From: Liquidambar formosana
Taxonomy: Eukaryota > Streptophyta > Magnoliopsida > Saxifragales > Altingiaceae
Direction of reading: 5' to 3'
Length of the DNA stretch: 64,000 nt
Assembly (NCBI GenBank): GCA_039720395.1
Contig: CM077823.1
Span: forward strand, 10,372,107-10,436,106
Within the stretch, counting starts at the first letter, position 1, and each line of letters opens with the position of its first letter. Shown here one piece after another: positions 47,452-58,300 of this stretch. The notes beneath the pieces are model-generated. The model ran no database searches, was not told where the DNA came from, and was given only the letters and a program-made list of their open reading frames with translations. Position numbers and translations under genes: made by a program.

Positions 47452-48105
47452 TAGGGATGGCAACAGGGCGGGTTTGGGACGCGCGGGACCCCCTATCCCA
47501 ACCCTGACCCTATAAAAGATCCCTAAACCCATTTCCTGCCCAAACCCTACACGGGACAGGACCCTCCTATCCCAACCCCAGACCCTATAAAAAATCCCTA
47601 AACCCATTCCCCACCCAAACCCTACACGAGTAAGGCATTAATTTCCTATTTAGCTACCAACCCAATTCAATGAATGCACCCGTTTAAATATGCTTAAACA
47701 GTGAGTACTTGAGAGGTTTCCAACCTCTTACAGAGACTAACATCTTTTGACCTCAATCAAAATATATAAAAAAAACTGAGATAAGGGAACTAATAGTACA
47801 AGAACCTAATGAGTAAAAAGAAGGGAAAAAAAAAAAAACAAACACTACTATGCAGGGCAGGGTTGTATAAATTTATATATATTATATATATGCAGGGCAG
47901 GGCAGGGCAGGGCAGGGTGGGGCGGGACGGGGCGGGATTGGACTGGACAAGGACCTAAATCCCGCCCGTAACCCGAGTTGGGATTTTTTATAAAATACCA
48001 ATCCTGCCCCTATTTTATTTAAAACAATCCCAACCTCGTCCCAATAGGGGCGGGCCGGGCTGGGATACCTGGTTTAAGTAGCCCATTGCCATCCCTACGG
48101 ATTAA
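47444..48105. mobile_element. Non-autonomous hAT element (MITE-like) with 8-bp target duplication
   Basis: The ends TAGGGATGGCAA (47452) and TTGCCATCCCTA (to 48097) are perfect 12-bp inverted repeats. Flanking CGTATTAA and CGGATTAA match at seven of eight bases, the 8-bp length typical of hAT. The interior has GC-rich GGGCA repeats (47882-47915) and two copies of a CCCTATAAAA-ATCCCTAAACCCAT phrase. No transposase. Confidence 0.9.
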
Positions 48106-48491
48106 CTTTATTATTTTGCTATTTTTCTAGTTGGATCAAGATTAACTCTATTTGGTGCAACTTAACTTCTATTATTTTGTTATTTTGGTAATAATATTTC
48201 AACAAATAGAAAATATTTCATGGATTTATTCCAACACCATAATCTTTTGTTTTCAGCTAGGCTTAGTTTCTTTGTTGGTTTAATGGTCTTCCCCAATATT
48301 CATGTTTGTTGTTTCTGAAATTTTAACGAATGAAGTTCTGACCTTTTACCAGAAAGAATAAAAATTGTTCATTGCATCATCTATGTCTTTAATAAAATTA
48401 TTTTATTATCTTTTATATAAAAAAATTAAAAACTTAAAACTTAAAGCCTTTACTCCAAATAAAAAAATGTTTTAAATTTAAAAAATCTTAC

Positions 48492-49266
48492 CCGGAGGAC
48501 GACAATCATAGCTCGAAACAAAGTTGGTATGGCAGCATTGTCCTTTTGCCTCACACTCTCTGCAGTGAAAGCGATAAAACGAAAGCTCGACACCCATAAG
48601 CAACACATTTTGCAAATCGTACATAGAACGGTTGCTGAACTCCCACAGAGTCTCCAACTGAGTCACAACTGACACCAGAATCCTACACGAGGTCGGGACA
48701 TCTCCAACATTGGAAACCCCAACCAGAGCACAAGTATTGGTTTGCAAGGAGGCAGAACCATTGATGTCGCAAGGAACAATATGAGGATTGTAAGCAGAAT
48801 TGACTGCCTTTTCACAGTCTACAAAAGACACAAGACTCAAATTCGATGGAGAAGCCAAGACAAAATATGGGCCTCTTTCGTTAACATAACTATGAAGGCG
48901 TTCTTTGTAGGTAAAGTTAAGAGATGTCATGGAGTAAAGAGGGATGGAGGAGAGGTTTCCTCTCTTTAGACCTGGATCAAGGACACGGATTGTACTATTA
49001 TGGTACCTAATCTCCTCTACGTAGTAGTATTCTCCAGAGTAGAGGTACAAGATGATATGGTTGTCTTCGCAACCCAACTCATAATTAGGATCACCACAGT
49101 ACGAAGGATCACTTTTTAATCGAAAAGGGTATCTGATGTTTTGAATACTTCCGCAGGAAGATGGTTTGCATGTTGAAATTTCCTTTTTAGCAAAACCACC
49201 TTGGAGGAACAAGGCATCGAGGAGGACTGTGAGTCCTACTGCCAAAACTCTTGCTCTTGTCAACAT
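48492..49266 (-). pseudogene. LRK10L receptor-kinase ectodomain exon, orphan (no kinase found)
   Basis: The exon runs from an ATG at 49266 to a donor at 48492 (CCTCCGG then GTAAG). It encodes about 258 residues: a hydrophobic signal-peptide-like start (VLAVGLTVLLDALFL), then a GUB_WAK cysteine domain (CKPSSCGSIQNIRYPFRL, YCGDPNYELGCEDN) and a C-terminal cysteine cluster (CRECEAKGQCC). These are the wall-associated, galacturonan-binding-type domains of rust-resistance Lr10-like receptors. No transmembrane or kinase exon follows for at least 4 kb; repeats occupy that space. The reading frame itself is undamaged, so it could still be a secreted receptor-like fragment or the start of a gene displaced by insertions. 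Confidence 0.75.
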
Positions 49267-49273
49267 TACACTC

Positions 49274-49274
<1 letters not shown>

Positions 49275-49329
<55 letters not shown>

Positions 49330-49365
49330 AGCTGGAGTTAGTAAGAGATCGAATTATAAATAACC
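49275..49365 (-). promoter_or_regulatory. GA/CT-repeat leader and TATA region of the orphan LRK10L exon
   Basis: A GA dinucleotide run (49275-49326, CT on the coding strand) lies directly upstream of the ATG. A TATA-like TTATAA lies at 49353-49362, about 90 bp from the ATG. The plus-strand copy near 60660-60740 has the same order (GTTTATAAAT, then CT repeats). Confidence 0.45.
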
Positions 49366-49369
49366 CACT

Positions 49370-50130
49370 GACTGTAAATGTGACTGTGAAGAAACCGTAG
49401 ACACGTTAGGTGACTATCAGTAAAAGTATGTGATTGGTCAAAAGATTCCGACAGACCGCGACAGAATAAGAGTAACATAATTCCTCTTATGCCACTAGAT
49501 TTATTTTCCAACGTTCTAAACACGGTTTTTAGATTTTCCTGCTTAGAGCTTTTGTTTTTTTGGTTCAATGTTATTGGACCCATCTTAACAAATTCTTAAA
49601 ATTAGGACCACAAAAAATTCTTTTTATTTTTATTTATATTTATTTTTATTTTTGAATAGCTGAACATTGGTCTAACGTGAAGGAATTAAATATTAGGACC
49701 ACAAAAAAAGAAAGAACGAACTAAATAAACGCATTTCTATTTAATTGCTTCTTTATTTAGTTCACCAATGCCTTTATTTAGTTTCTTCTTCCTCTCTCTC
49801 TCTCTCTTTTTTTTGATTTTGAGGAATTGTTAAGATGGTCCAATAGCACCGAAAAAAAAAAAGGTAAATAATAAAGACTGAGTAGGAAAATCTGAAAACC
49901 GTGTTTAGGAGCCAACGAGCTGTAGCTGAGATAGCACTGTGTGGGGTGGGGCTTGGGTTAGGTGAGGGGTTCTACTCCCCTCCATGTGAACCCAAATATA
50001 AAAAAAAAAAAAAAAACCGTGTTTAGGACGTTGGAAATAAATCTAGTGGCATAAGAGAAATTATGTCACTCTTATTCTACCATGGCTGCTTGAACCTTTT
50101 GACCAATGACCTACTTTCATTGATAGCCAC
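49370..50130. repeat. Local inverted duplication of the LRK10L promoter
   Basis: 49385-49585 and 49865-50125 are inverted copies of one another (for example TGACCAATGACCTACTTT against its inverse, and AAAACCGTGTTTAG against CTAAACACGGTTTT). A spacer of about 250 bp separates them. The right copy has lost its coding exon and carries a SINE. Confidence 0.8.
49895..50028 (+). mobile_element. SINE with target duplication in the inverted promoter copy
   Basis: The body (49911-about 50012) shows an A-box-like TAGCTGAGATAGC, a B-box-like GGGTTCTACTCCCC and a poly(A) tail. ACCGTGTTTAGGA flanks both sides. The inverted partner at 49520-49540 shows the site without the insertion. Confidence 0.8.
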
Positions 50131-50389
50131 TTAAGGTGTGTCTTCCCAGTGACATACATATGATTACAGAACATTACATTTAGGCCATGTTCAACGGAAA
50201 TGGAATTGTTATAATAGAATTACATTCTAATTCATTATAAACAATGTGTTAGGATCATGTGAAGCCCATCGTCCTTGACTTTGAAATGAATGAATGGTCT
50301 TCTAGCCTTCCCAGCGCGTATCTACAGTTAGGTCACAAAGTCAGAAGTTCATTATAGGCATACCAATGAAAGCACAAAGTTACATGGAC

Positions 50390-50690
50390 CAAAAACAAAG
50401 TGTTCGTTCAATTAATTGAGTGTTATAGTTAGGTTTTAATTTTATATGTGAGTGGGTTGTGGGGAAGGATTTAACTTTGTGTCTTAATCTAATTGGCCTT
50501 CTATTAGACGGAATTCTAAATAGATTTGAGTCTGTTTGAGTGTCCAATTCGAAATTAAATAATCCATGAAATTTTACATAGTGTTGAAGGCATAAATTCA
50601 TCCCCTTAAATCAATAAATTCAAAGAAATGAGGATCATCATCACAAATAAGAGTAGAAATTGAATGAAATTCAATTTTTCTATATGGTAT
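50390..50690 (-). repeat. Dispersed repeat shared with the foldback at 57.8-58.2 kb
   Basis: Sequence such as CATGAAATTTTACATAGTG, CATCATCACAAATAAGAGTA and AGAAATTGAATG recurs inverted at 58085-58200 and direct at 57825-57990. It forms part of the inverted segmental duplication. Confidence 0.7.
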
Positions 50691-50779
50691 TAGAGCATGT
50701 TATTGTTGGGCCGTTTCATTTGTATTCCCGCATTTGTTGCCCATGTGACAAGCCGTGTTAGACTTACACGTGAGAGGGA
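50685..50779 (+). mobile_element. TRIM internal-domain relic
   Basis: TGGTATTAGAGCATG (primer site with one change), then TTGCCCATGTGACAAGCCG and a purine tract after CACGTGAGAGGGA. This follows the interior of the intact TRIM at 43087-43176. LTR sequence is not recognisable here. Confidence 0.6.
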
Positions 50780-51202
50780 AAACACTAACTTGCAATCCCC
50801 AACAGGGTGCCATAACCCAATCAACTTTTCCTTCAGATCAATCAATTGCAGAGGTTGAGAACCTTTTGGTAGAAGCAATCGATCAATAACATTTGTCCTA
50901 CTTAATTTCTACAAGCTTTGCCGTATGGGTTGCTAGCTCTCACTGATTTAACGGTGACTAGCTATATCCCCCTCAACACGAGGAGGAGAAATTTGACTAA
51001 TCGGACTTCAAATCCTGTAGACATATATTCCTTCACCTTAGCGGCTTATCGCTAGTCTTTATGCGAGTAAAAAACTGCTTCTTTATATTGCGAGACAAAC
51101 ACGTTGGGATCAAGTCATGACACCTTGAACAAGGCTAAACAAGTGAGCTAGGGACACCCATTTTTCTTGTTCCACATGAGGCCACGTAGCCATGGTCATT
51201 GT

Positions 51203-51720
51203 CCCAACACGTCAGTGAGCTCTTGCTGCCTGGAAAAAAAATTGATTGTCGTAGTCAATATTAATGGAATTATGAGGATGCTTTTAGGCACTAAGTGCCC
51301 CCGGCCATAGTGATTAGAATTTAAAATATTGAGCATCAAGGCCAGATGGGGCTTGCTATATATAATGACTTTGAAAGTCTTCCTTTGAAGTCAGATAGCC
51401 AAAACAAATCAAGCAAAATTAGGACAAAATAAACAAGAGCTAGGAATACAAGGCGATAAGGCTAACGAGTAAGGAGAATATTTAAATTGATAGCTCATAG
51501 ATGGGCCACCAGTCAACACATCAGCGAGCTCTTGCCCCTTGGAAAGAGTATAATCGACACGATCAATATTGAATTATAAAGATGCTTTTAGGCACTAAGT
51601 GCCACCGGCCACAATGACTAGAATTTAAAATATTGAGCATCAAGGCCAGATGGGGCATGCTATAATGACTTTAAAAGTCTTCCTTTGAATGCTTTTATGC
51701 ACTAAGTGCCCCCACCATGC
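51203..51720 (+). repeat. Two-copy direct duplication of about 210-240 bp
   Basis: The phrases TCAGTGAGCTCTTGCTGCC / TCAGCGAGCTCTTGCCCC, TTTTAGGCACTAAGTGCC and AGCATCAAGGCCAGATGGGG occur at about 51210-51390 and 51520-51685. The period is about 310 bp. A third piece of the TGCTTTTATGCACTAAGTGCC phrase follows at 51688. Unassigned otherwise. Confidence 0.8.
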
Positions 51721-52202
51721 CTGCAATTTTCTTATTGATGATTAACACTACTCATTGTTTATATCTGGGAATGTTCCTTTGGCCAGGGGCTTGAAAATGA
51801 CCTTTAAGTCAGTCAACCCAAACAAATCAAGCAGGACAAGGATGAGAAAAAGGAAAAGAAGGGGAAAAAAACAAATGAAAAAAGGAGGAATGCTGGGTGA
51901 CATGGTTTGATTTTGAATGTGGCAGCATTATATTCTCAAACAACTAGCAGATGACAACATCTCCATAAAATCAAAATTCAAGGTTTTTTTTCTAAAAATG
52001 AACTCTTTTATATCTTTAGGGAAAGGCTAGTGCTATCTGTGGCGTCACTTTATGGTGCACATGCATTTCACTTCCCTTGTATTCATAAAATTCCTTTTGC
52101 ACAAAGTTTGCGGAAGCTATAAATGGCACTGCCTTTTAAAAGCATTTACTTAAAACTCGCCTGGACTGAACCTGGTACAGTCCAGTCTCTAGAGACGAGC
52201 AG

Positions 52203-52370
52203 ATGCCTAGGTATATGTGGTCATCTTCTTACCTCCACTTCTTGTTGGTAGAAATCTTTGCAGAGCTTGCAGTGCATGTGGGCCAATATGAGTGTAATGA
52301 CACAAGGTGCAGTCACCATGGCCCAGCCAGCCCATTCCCGTTCCAGCTTATAGGCTACCAACTGGCGCAA
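52203..52370 (+). pseudogene. GUB_WAK-domain exon fragment (LRK10L/ATL-like)
   Basis: In frame from ATG 52203 there is a hydrophobic leader, then GQYECNDTRCSHHGPASPFP, matching the C-x-C ... GP.I.FPF signature of the GUB_WAK domain of LRK10L receptors and related ATL proteins. The homologous sequence stops after FQLIGYQ, and a hAT MITE follows at 52428. It is a stub, with no further exon. Confidence 0.5.
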
Positions 52371-52419
52371 TTTAGCATACTATCCCATGTAGGCAATGTA
52401 TCAAGCCCAATTCAAGCTC

Positions 52420-52801
52420 ATGATAGGTAGGACTGCAACTCACTCCAGACTGGCTCAGGGCAGGGGAAAATCTAGACCAGATCCAACTAATTCAGTCCTA
52501 CAAAATCTAAACCAGAACTAGACCGGAAAAAACGATATGCGTATCAGTTCTTATTTTTTATTTTTAAAAGGTAATAAATTATTAAATAAGTATTATTATT
52601 CATTGAATAAACTTATACATGGAGTATAATATATTAATAATAATATATAATCATATATATATAAATATTTCGAAATTTGGGAATTCGCTCCGAGTCTGGT
52701 TCTGAAACCCCTCAAACTAGAACCAAATCAGTTATTATTTGGACCGGACCGAATTGTTCGTATCGGGTCTACCCGAACCATGTTGCACCCCTAATGGTGG
52801 G
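52420..52801. mobile_element. hAT MITE, older
   Basis: The ends TAGGACTGCAA (52428) and TTGCACCCCTA (to 52793) are inverted repeats with nine of eleven matches. Flanking ATGATAGG and ATGGTGGG differ by two transitions over 8 bp. There is no coding sequence. Confidence 0.65.
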
Positions 52802-53726
52802 TCTTCTTGATGCACCAAACTAAGGGAACGGCCATCCCCCCCCCCCCCCAAATTTTGTTTCCCTTAAAATTAACTTCTTTTTTAAATTAAAATTTGATTG
52901 GTCCGTGTATGTTTAAGGTTGTTGATTAGTTAGATTTTGGTCCAATAAGGGTTTGACACTTGTCTTTTAGGAAGACAATTAAGTTAGTTTATATGGATTG
53001 TATTTTGTGCATGTGTAGGAGGCAAACGTGGGAGTTGAGTTGGTTGAGGCATTATATTCATGAGTGTCAGTGGACACGTGGAGGATTTTCAGGCTGAGGA
53101 TAAACTGTCATAGCAGTTGTGTCTGGTAGTTGTGCTTGGGTGGCAAATTCTCAGGTTTGGAGCTAATCGCTGGTAACTTGCCGGTTGCAAGTAGGGGTTG
53201 TTTTCTAATTTAAAATGCAAAAATTAAGATTGTTTGGGGTTTCCACAACCGTCACCATTCTAGGATTTCCTTCCTAGGAGTATAATTAATTTCCACCAAT
53301 TCTTTTCATTCCAAACTTTGTAATTTGCTTTCAAGTTCATGTTCGTGATTTGTTACAATTCCTAGTGGATACTTTATGCTGTTAATTATGCTACTTTTAT
53401 ATGTTGGTAATGTGTTTCTCACTTTATTTCTATTTTGTTTTGTTTTATTCTAACAAGTTCTTCTAATTTGTTTCTTTTCAGACGTTCAGACTTGAACCTT
53501 AAAGGAATAATCCCTATCCCTTAAATGATTGCCAGACTTTATAAAGTGACCAACTAAGTGGTTATTGTACGTCTACGACTGTAATATCTCGGCCTGGAAG
53601 GTGCCAAGGTCTTGTGCGCACGAATTTGGGCTAAATTTGGCCTTGGTATGCTCGCAATCTGCAAACCGTAGGAAAACAATTTTTAGTGCGAACACATTTT
53701 GATCACCCCCGCCCCCCACATGGTTG
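52802..53726. other. Unassigned stretch
   Basis: It has a C-run (52838-52849) and the LTR-like phrase TGTAATATCTCGGCCTGGAA at 53580, too little to assign. No gene is seen. Confidence 0.35.
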
Positions 53727-54023
53727 AGGTTTTTAAGGTTTTAAGCAAAATATATAAGGTTTTTACGAAAACCAATCACATTCTACTAGAAAACATCATT
53801 TTGAACAACTTTGCATAATAAAGTTTTTCTAAAATCTATCGTTTAAGTAGATTTTTTAGCCATTTATAATCTCTATTTTATATTTTTTTTCAAAAAGCTT
53901 ACATAAGTAATAGATTTTGAAAAAAAATTTCTTCTACAAAGTTGTTCAAAATGTGTTTTTTAGTGAACAACAAGCCAGTTTTCGCAAAAACTTTTTATAT
54001 TTTTTGTAAAATTTTAAAAACCT
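53727..54023. mobile_element. Foldback MITE of about 297 bp
   Basis: The ends AGGTTTTTAAGGTTTTA and TAAAATTTTAAAAACCT are inverted. Inner arms share ATTTTGAACAACTTTG against CAAAGTTGTTCAAAAT and AAATCTATC against GATAGATTT. A partial relative lies in the FAD intron at 27335-27475. Confidence 0.7.
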
Positions 54024-54496
54024 AAACTAGGGGATGATCACAATGGGGGCAATAGCCGGGCCCACCAAACTAAAGGTCATGGACCCATGGTAGGTCTTCT
54101 TGATGTCATTGTGACCAAAGCCAAATCTAGCTAGTCAAAGTTATTGAGTGAATCTAGGCTATTTTTTAGATCAGTGTAAAGAGTTCTGGATGAGAGCTTT
54201 CTTTTATTACAAACAAAACCACACAATTTGGTAAAAACTAAAAATTTTATTACATTTATATATTACTTGCTCTGTCCTACTTTAATTGATAACAATTTAC
54301 ATTTTGGGATTTAATGTTTGTTCTATTTCAATATAATGAAAAGAAATCATGCTATGATATTGAGGGCAATAAGTCTTGAGACACTATTTCAGAGCTAAGA
54401 GTCCTAGCTTGACATCAGAATGGTTAAGTGGATGAATAAGTACAACATGATTGCTACCAGTCTTGGGCATTTATAAGACAAACTTTGGGATGACTG
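54024..54496. other. 3' flank of the Lr10-like kinase gene
   Basis: AT-rich sequence downstream of the stop at 54497 on the minus strand. No other feature is evident. Confidence 0.4.
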
Positions 54497-56611
54497 TCAA
54501 CCCTTGTTGGAGAGGTCCACATTCTTTCTTGTCGCATCTGTAGGAGCAAAAGGATTAGGAGGCATAGTTAAATTGTCTCCTCCTCCTTCCAACATATGAA
54601 CAACAAGTTTCATTGAAGGACGATCAATTGGGTACCACTGAATGCACCAGAGTCCAACAATTGTAAGTTTTTGTGCGATCTTATGATCACCCTCGTCTTC
54701 AATCTGGATCTGCAGTTTCTCTCCTTGATTCAAATGATTATAAATCCATTCTGGGAAGTAAACTTGGCTTGTATTCTCCACGGTAACATCAGTATTCTTC
54801 CTCCCACCAACCATTTCAAGCAACAACATTCCGAAACTATAAACATCTGATTTATGTGAAACATGCCCAATATTCCTAGATATCATTTCAGGTGCAATAT
54901 AGCCCATAGTCCCCCTAGCTGCAGTCATGGACACCACACTATTTTCCTTGGAACACAATTTTGCAAGACCAAAATCAGAGATCTTTGGATTGAAGTTGTG
55001 GTCTAGCAAGATATTGTGAGGTTTGATATCAAAATGGAGGATTTGTTGGTTGCATCCTTGATGAAGATACTCAATTCCTCTGGCTATGCCAAGAGCAATG
55101 TCTTGAAGCTTTGTCCAACCAAGGGAAGGGTTCCTAGAATTTGAAGAAAATATGTATTTCTCTAGCGAATGGTTTGGTAAAAACTCATAAACGAGGGCCC
55201 TTTTATATCCCTCAGCGCAGAATCCAACCAAGCGAACCACATTGACATGGTGAATTCTACCCATTGTGCCCACTTCATTAACGAATTCTTCTCCATTACC
55301 ATTGTAGTTCTTAAGGATCTTGACCGCAACAAGAATTTCATTAGACAGCTTCCCTGTGAACACGATGCCATAACCTCCTTGGCCTAGTTTGTTCTTAAAT
55401 TGATTCGTAATTGTCTTAATATCAGCATATGTGTACCTTGTGGGCTTGAGAGCTCTGTAATCCTCTAAAAACTTTTCAATCTTCTTTTGATTTTCCTTTT
55501 CTCGTTTAGTTCGATTGTAGGTACGGTAGAGTCCAATTGCAGCCATTACAGGAATAAAGGAACCTAGGGTCGCACCTGCATTAAGTGAAAGACAAAGAAT
55601 CAACGATTCATAAATCCCTAATAACCCAAGTGAAATTATTAAAATAAAAAATAAAAAAATGGATAGGCAGCATTACCTGTAATGAGCACTAGCTCATGAA
55701 TCGTACCTGTACATGAAAACAGAGTATTAGCTCGTCTTAATTAGGAAAAGAATAAAAATCAATGAACGGTACGTTTCTATTAATCACAGCCACAGAATGT
55801 CTAAATCCAATCGGCCATTATACGAATTTGGACCTTCAAATTGGAATTTACTGTACTGAAGATTTCCAAATTCCAGATCTGTCCACTGGAATTTTCTTCC
55901 TTCTTTAGTCTAAGAACTGATCATTAATGGTTCACAAAAAAATGGCTTACCCTATTTATCTTATTACCTGTTTGGCAATTTCCGCATACTGTTTTCGACC
56001 ATTTTAAATGGAGAAACTGTTTTTTGCGAGAAAATATGTCATGTGGAGCAGATGAAACGTCACCAACTTTTCTACAGTATGATAGGGGAAGCCCCTGAAT
56101 GTCAGTGTCAGATTTAACGACATAAAACGTGTATGCGGGGACACTTAGGCAAGGGATTGGCATCCCCAAGTGTCCAACTGTTGAAGAACAATTCAGCAAG
56201 GTGTAATTAGATACATGGTGGTTTTGATTGAATTGGAAGGGAGAGGCAGATAGATTGAGGTTTGGAAGCTGTCTTGGAAGGCAACCATTTGGGTCGTAGA
56301 CAATAAGCTGTTGAGTATCATAATTGATCTGCTTTACATTCAGGCCTGATTGAAGATGGCAATTGTATCACAGTTTGGTTCCTATCTCCGCAAGATAGCT
56401 CGAACCCAGGATGTGCATATTGGTGTTGTGGCTGCTGATTTTTTAGCCAGAATGGGAGCTTAATGGCTGGGCCATCTTCACTACACCTTGATGTTATGTG
56501 CTTATCTAGGCCTTGGCCAGCCCCGGGATCTGCCAAGAATGGCATGATGTGGAAGAAGATGATAAGCAAAGAGAAGAAAGAACCCACAATGTCTGAGGGG
56601 CTACCCATCAC
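54497..56611 (-). pseudogene. Rust-resistance kinase Lr10-like (LRK10L) receptor kinase, frameshifted in exon 1
   Basis: Exons: 55968-56611, 55677-55706 (30 bp) and 54497-55575, with GT-AG introns. Exon 1 encodes a signal peptide (FFSLLIIFFHIMPFLA) and a GUB_WAK domain (CSEDGPAIKLPFWLK, HPGFELSC). The mini-exon and the start of exon 3 give a membrane helix (TIHELVLITGATLGSFIPV). Exon 3 encodes a serine/threonine kinase with P-loop GQGGYGIVF, VAVKILKN, LHFDIKPHNILL (the His-Phe-Asp form usual in this family), SDFGLAK and GYIAPEM. Near 56340, exon 1 shifts frame by one base (an out-of-frame stop follows at 56318). The exon total is one more than a multiple of three, and the usual HCGYPGF reads HQYAHPGF. 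It is probably a recent pseudogene, or an assembly error. Confidence 0.85.
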
Positions 56612-56782
56612 TGGACTACTCTGCTTCTATGAACAACTCGACACAAGCTAATAGACAGTCTGGCAGGCGAGCACGGAAACTCAGCACCGCGCCGAGCTCA
56701 CTGTGGTCGTTGGATGAGCTTTTAAACAGCCGAGATTAAAAGATGATCAAAAAATTGTTACAAGAATGATCAAAATGGAAAA

Positions 56783-57085
56783 TGAAACCACAAATCATAT
56801 AATGGAAAGTGGAACGCGCGCGTCATGAACTCAGGTTCACCAAATTTTCACCCCGTAGACTTCCTTAGCAGTGAGGGTTGGTTTTTTTAGAGAGGAAACT
56901 GTTACGAACCTGGATCAAGACGCTAAAAGCCTTAGGACTGATGGAAAGCACCGGGAATTATATAATGGAAAATTCAACGTGTCGTGAACTCAAGTTCACC
57001 GTATTTTGACCCCTAGAAATTAGCTAGTTGGGAGGCTAAGTGCTTTTTAAGAGGAAATTGGCATGAACCTGGAATCCTGGATCAA
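56783..57085 (+). repeat. Two-copy direct duplication upstream of the kinase gene
   Basis: ATATAATGGAAAGTGGAAC ... ATGAACTCAGGTTCACC ... ACGAACCTGGATCAA recurs about 145 bp later as ATATAATGGAAAATTCAAC ... GTGAACTCAAGTTCACC ... ATGAACCTGGAATCC. Both copies lie in the presumed upstream region of the minus-strand kinase gene. Confidence 0.75.
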
Positions 57086-57138
57086 ATAATGCGGAAAACT
57101 TACTTGGAGTATTTTCAATGGTTTGTACTATTTTACCT

Positions 57139-57330
57139 GTGTTATTTATTTATTTATTTTGTTGGTTTCCCAAGTATCCCAAGACTAATCTTCTAAGGTA
57201 CTGTAGGGCGCCAAAGTGGGACTTGTCCTTAGAAAATTTACTGCATCCTCAAGGACTCAAACCCAAAACCCCTGCTTAAGCGACTAGAGCCCTTTCACTC
57301 AGGCCAACCTCCGTTGGTCCCGTGTTATTT
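57139..57330 (-). mobile_element. tRNA-derived SINE with perfect 9-bp target duplication
   Basis: The body, 57148-57321, reads on the minus strand GGTTGGCCTGAGTGAAAGGG (A-box-like), then GGGTTTGAGTCCT (B-box) and an A-rich (AAAT)n end. GTGTTATTT flanks it on both sides (57139-57147 and 57322-57330). Confidence 0.82.
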
Positions 57331-57610
57331 CTTTCATAGCACATGTTATAGTGTTAAATGCTATAATTTGACACAATGTACTTTAATTATACAAAAGACA
57401 CAATGTATAATTTTTTTCAAAACCACCATCTCTTTTTTTTTTAACCACCTTTGTGCTATTTTAGCATGAGGGTGTGCCAAATATTGAAGAAGGGTGTACT
57501 ATTGCTATATTTTAACACACCATTGGAGCAACAACAAGATGTGCTATTGTTAAAATATAGCAATATATAGCACATTTTTAAACACACCATTGGAGATGCT
57601 CTAAAAATAA
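57331..57610. repeat. Inverted-repeat region resembling a MITE
   Basis: Phrases TTTTAACACACCATTGGAG, TGTGCTATTGTTAAAATATAG and ACACACCATTGGAGATGCTC alternate in direct and inverted order. CATTGGAGATGCTCTA is a common plant MITE end. Boundaries are not resolved. Confidence 0.45.
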
Positions 57611-57799
57611 ATGGAACGCCCTAAATGAAAGTCCTATAACTTATGGGATCTTTACCATGCATGCTTCATGCGATCAAAACTACCTGCATGCAATGTAATA
57701 CCATATCCAAAATTTTTATGTTGTGGATGCAAACATTAATATAGTAGGACTACAAATCAACAATTTGATGATGACCGAGGACCAACAGGCTTAGGGTTT

Positions 57800-58300
57800 G
57801 TTTGGGCATTTAATCTAAATTAAACAATTCAAGAAATTTTACATAGTATTGAAGATATAAATCTATCACATTAATTAAATTAGAATATTTAAAAAGGTGA
57901 AAGTTAGAACTATACAGTTGATGTTATATGATTAATTCTTAGAAATTCATGAAATACCAAGTATTTTGAATTTTTTCTCTTATTTGTGTTGATGACTATC
58001 ATTCTTTTGAACATGTTGTTTCAAATGGGAATTATAATTGATGCTATAGAATCAATTGTTAGAAATTCATAAAATACCGGTATTTTGAATTTCTACTCTT
58101 ATCAGCGATGATGATCTATAATTTTTTTAAATTTGTTGATTCAAGGGAATGAGTTTATACCTTAAACATTACGTAAAATTTTTTGAATTATTTAATTTTG
58201 AACTGGATACTCATAGAGACCTTAAGATTTCAAATCAAGGCACATAAAGTTAAATCCTTCCCCCTACAACCCACGCACATATATAAAAATAAAATAAACT
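57800..58300. mobile_element. Foldback repeat at the outer edge of the inverted duplication
   Basis: The left arm (57825-57990) and right arm (58060-58200) are inverted copies (AATTCAAGAAATTTTACATAG against TTACGTAAAATTTTTTGAATT). The family also occurs at 50390-50690. Confidence 0.65.

Noticed and set aside
47452..48097. CCCTAAACCC phrases as interstitial telomere repeats
   Set aside because: They are not in tandem heptamers and lie inside a well-bounded hAT element.
11390..56611. One giant transcript linking the mini-exons at 11.7-14.8 kb with the LRK10L exons
   Set aside because: The complete FAD gene lies between them on the same strand, and no supporting exons exist in between.
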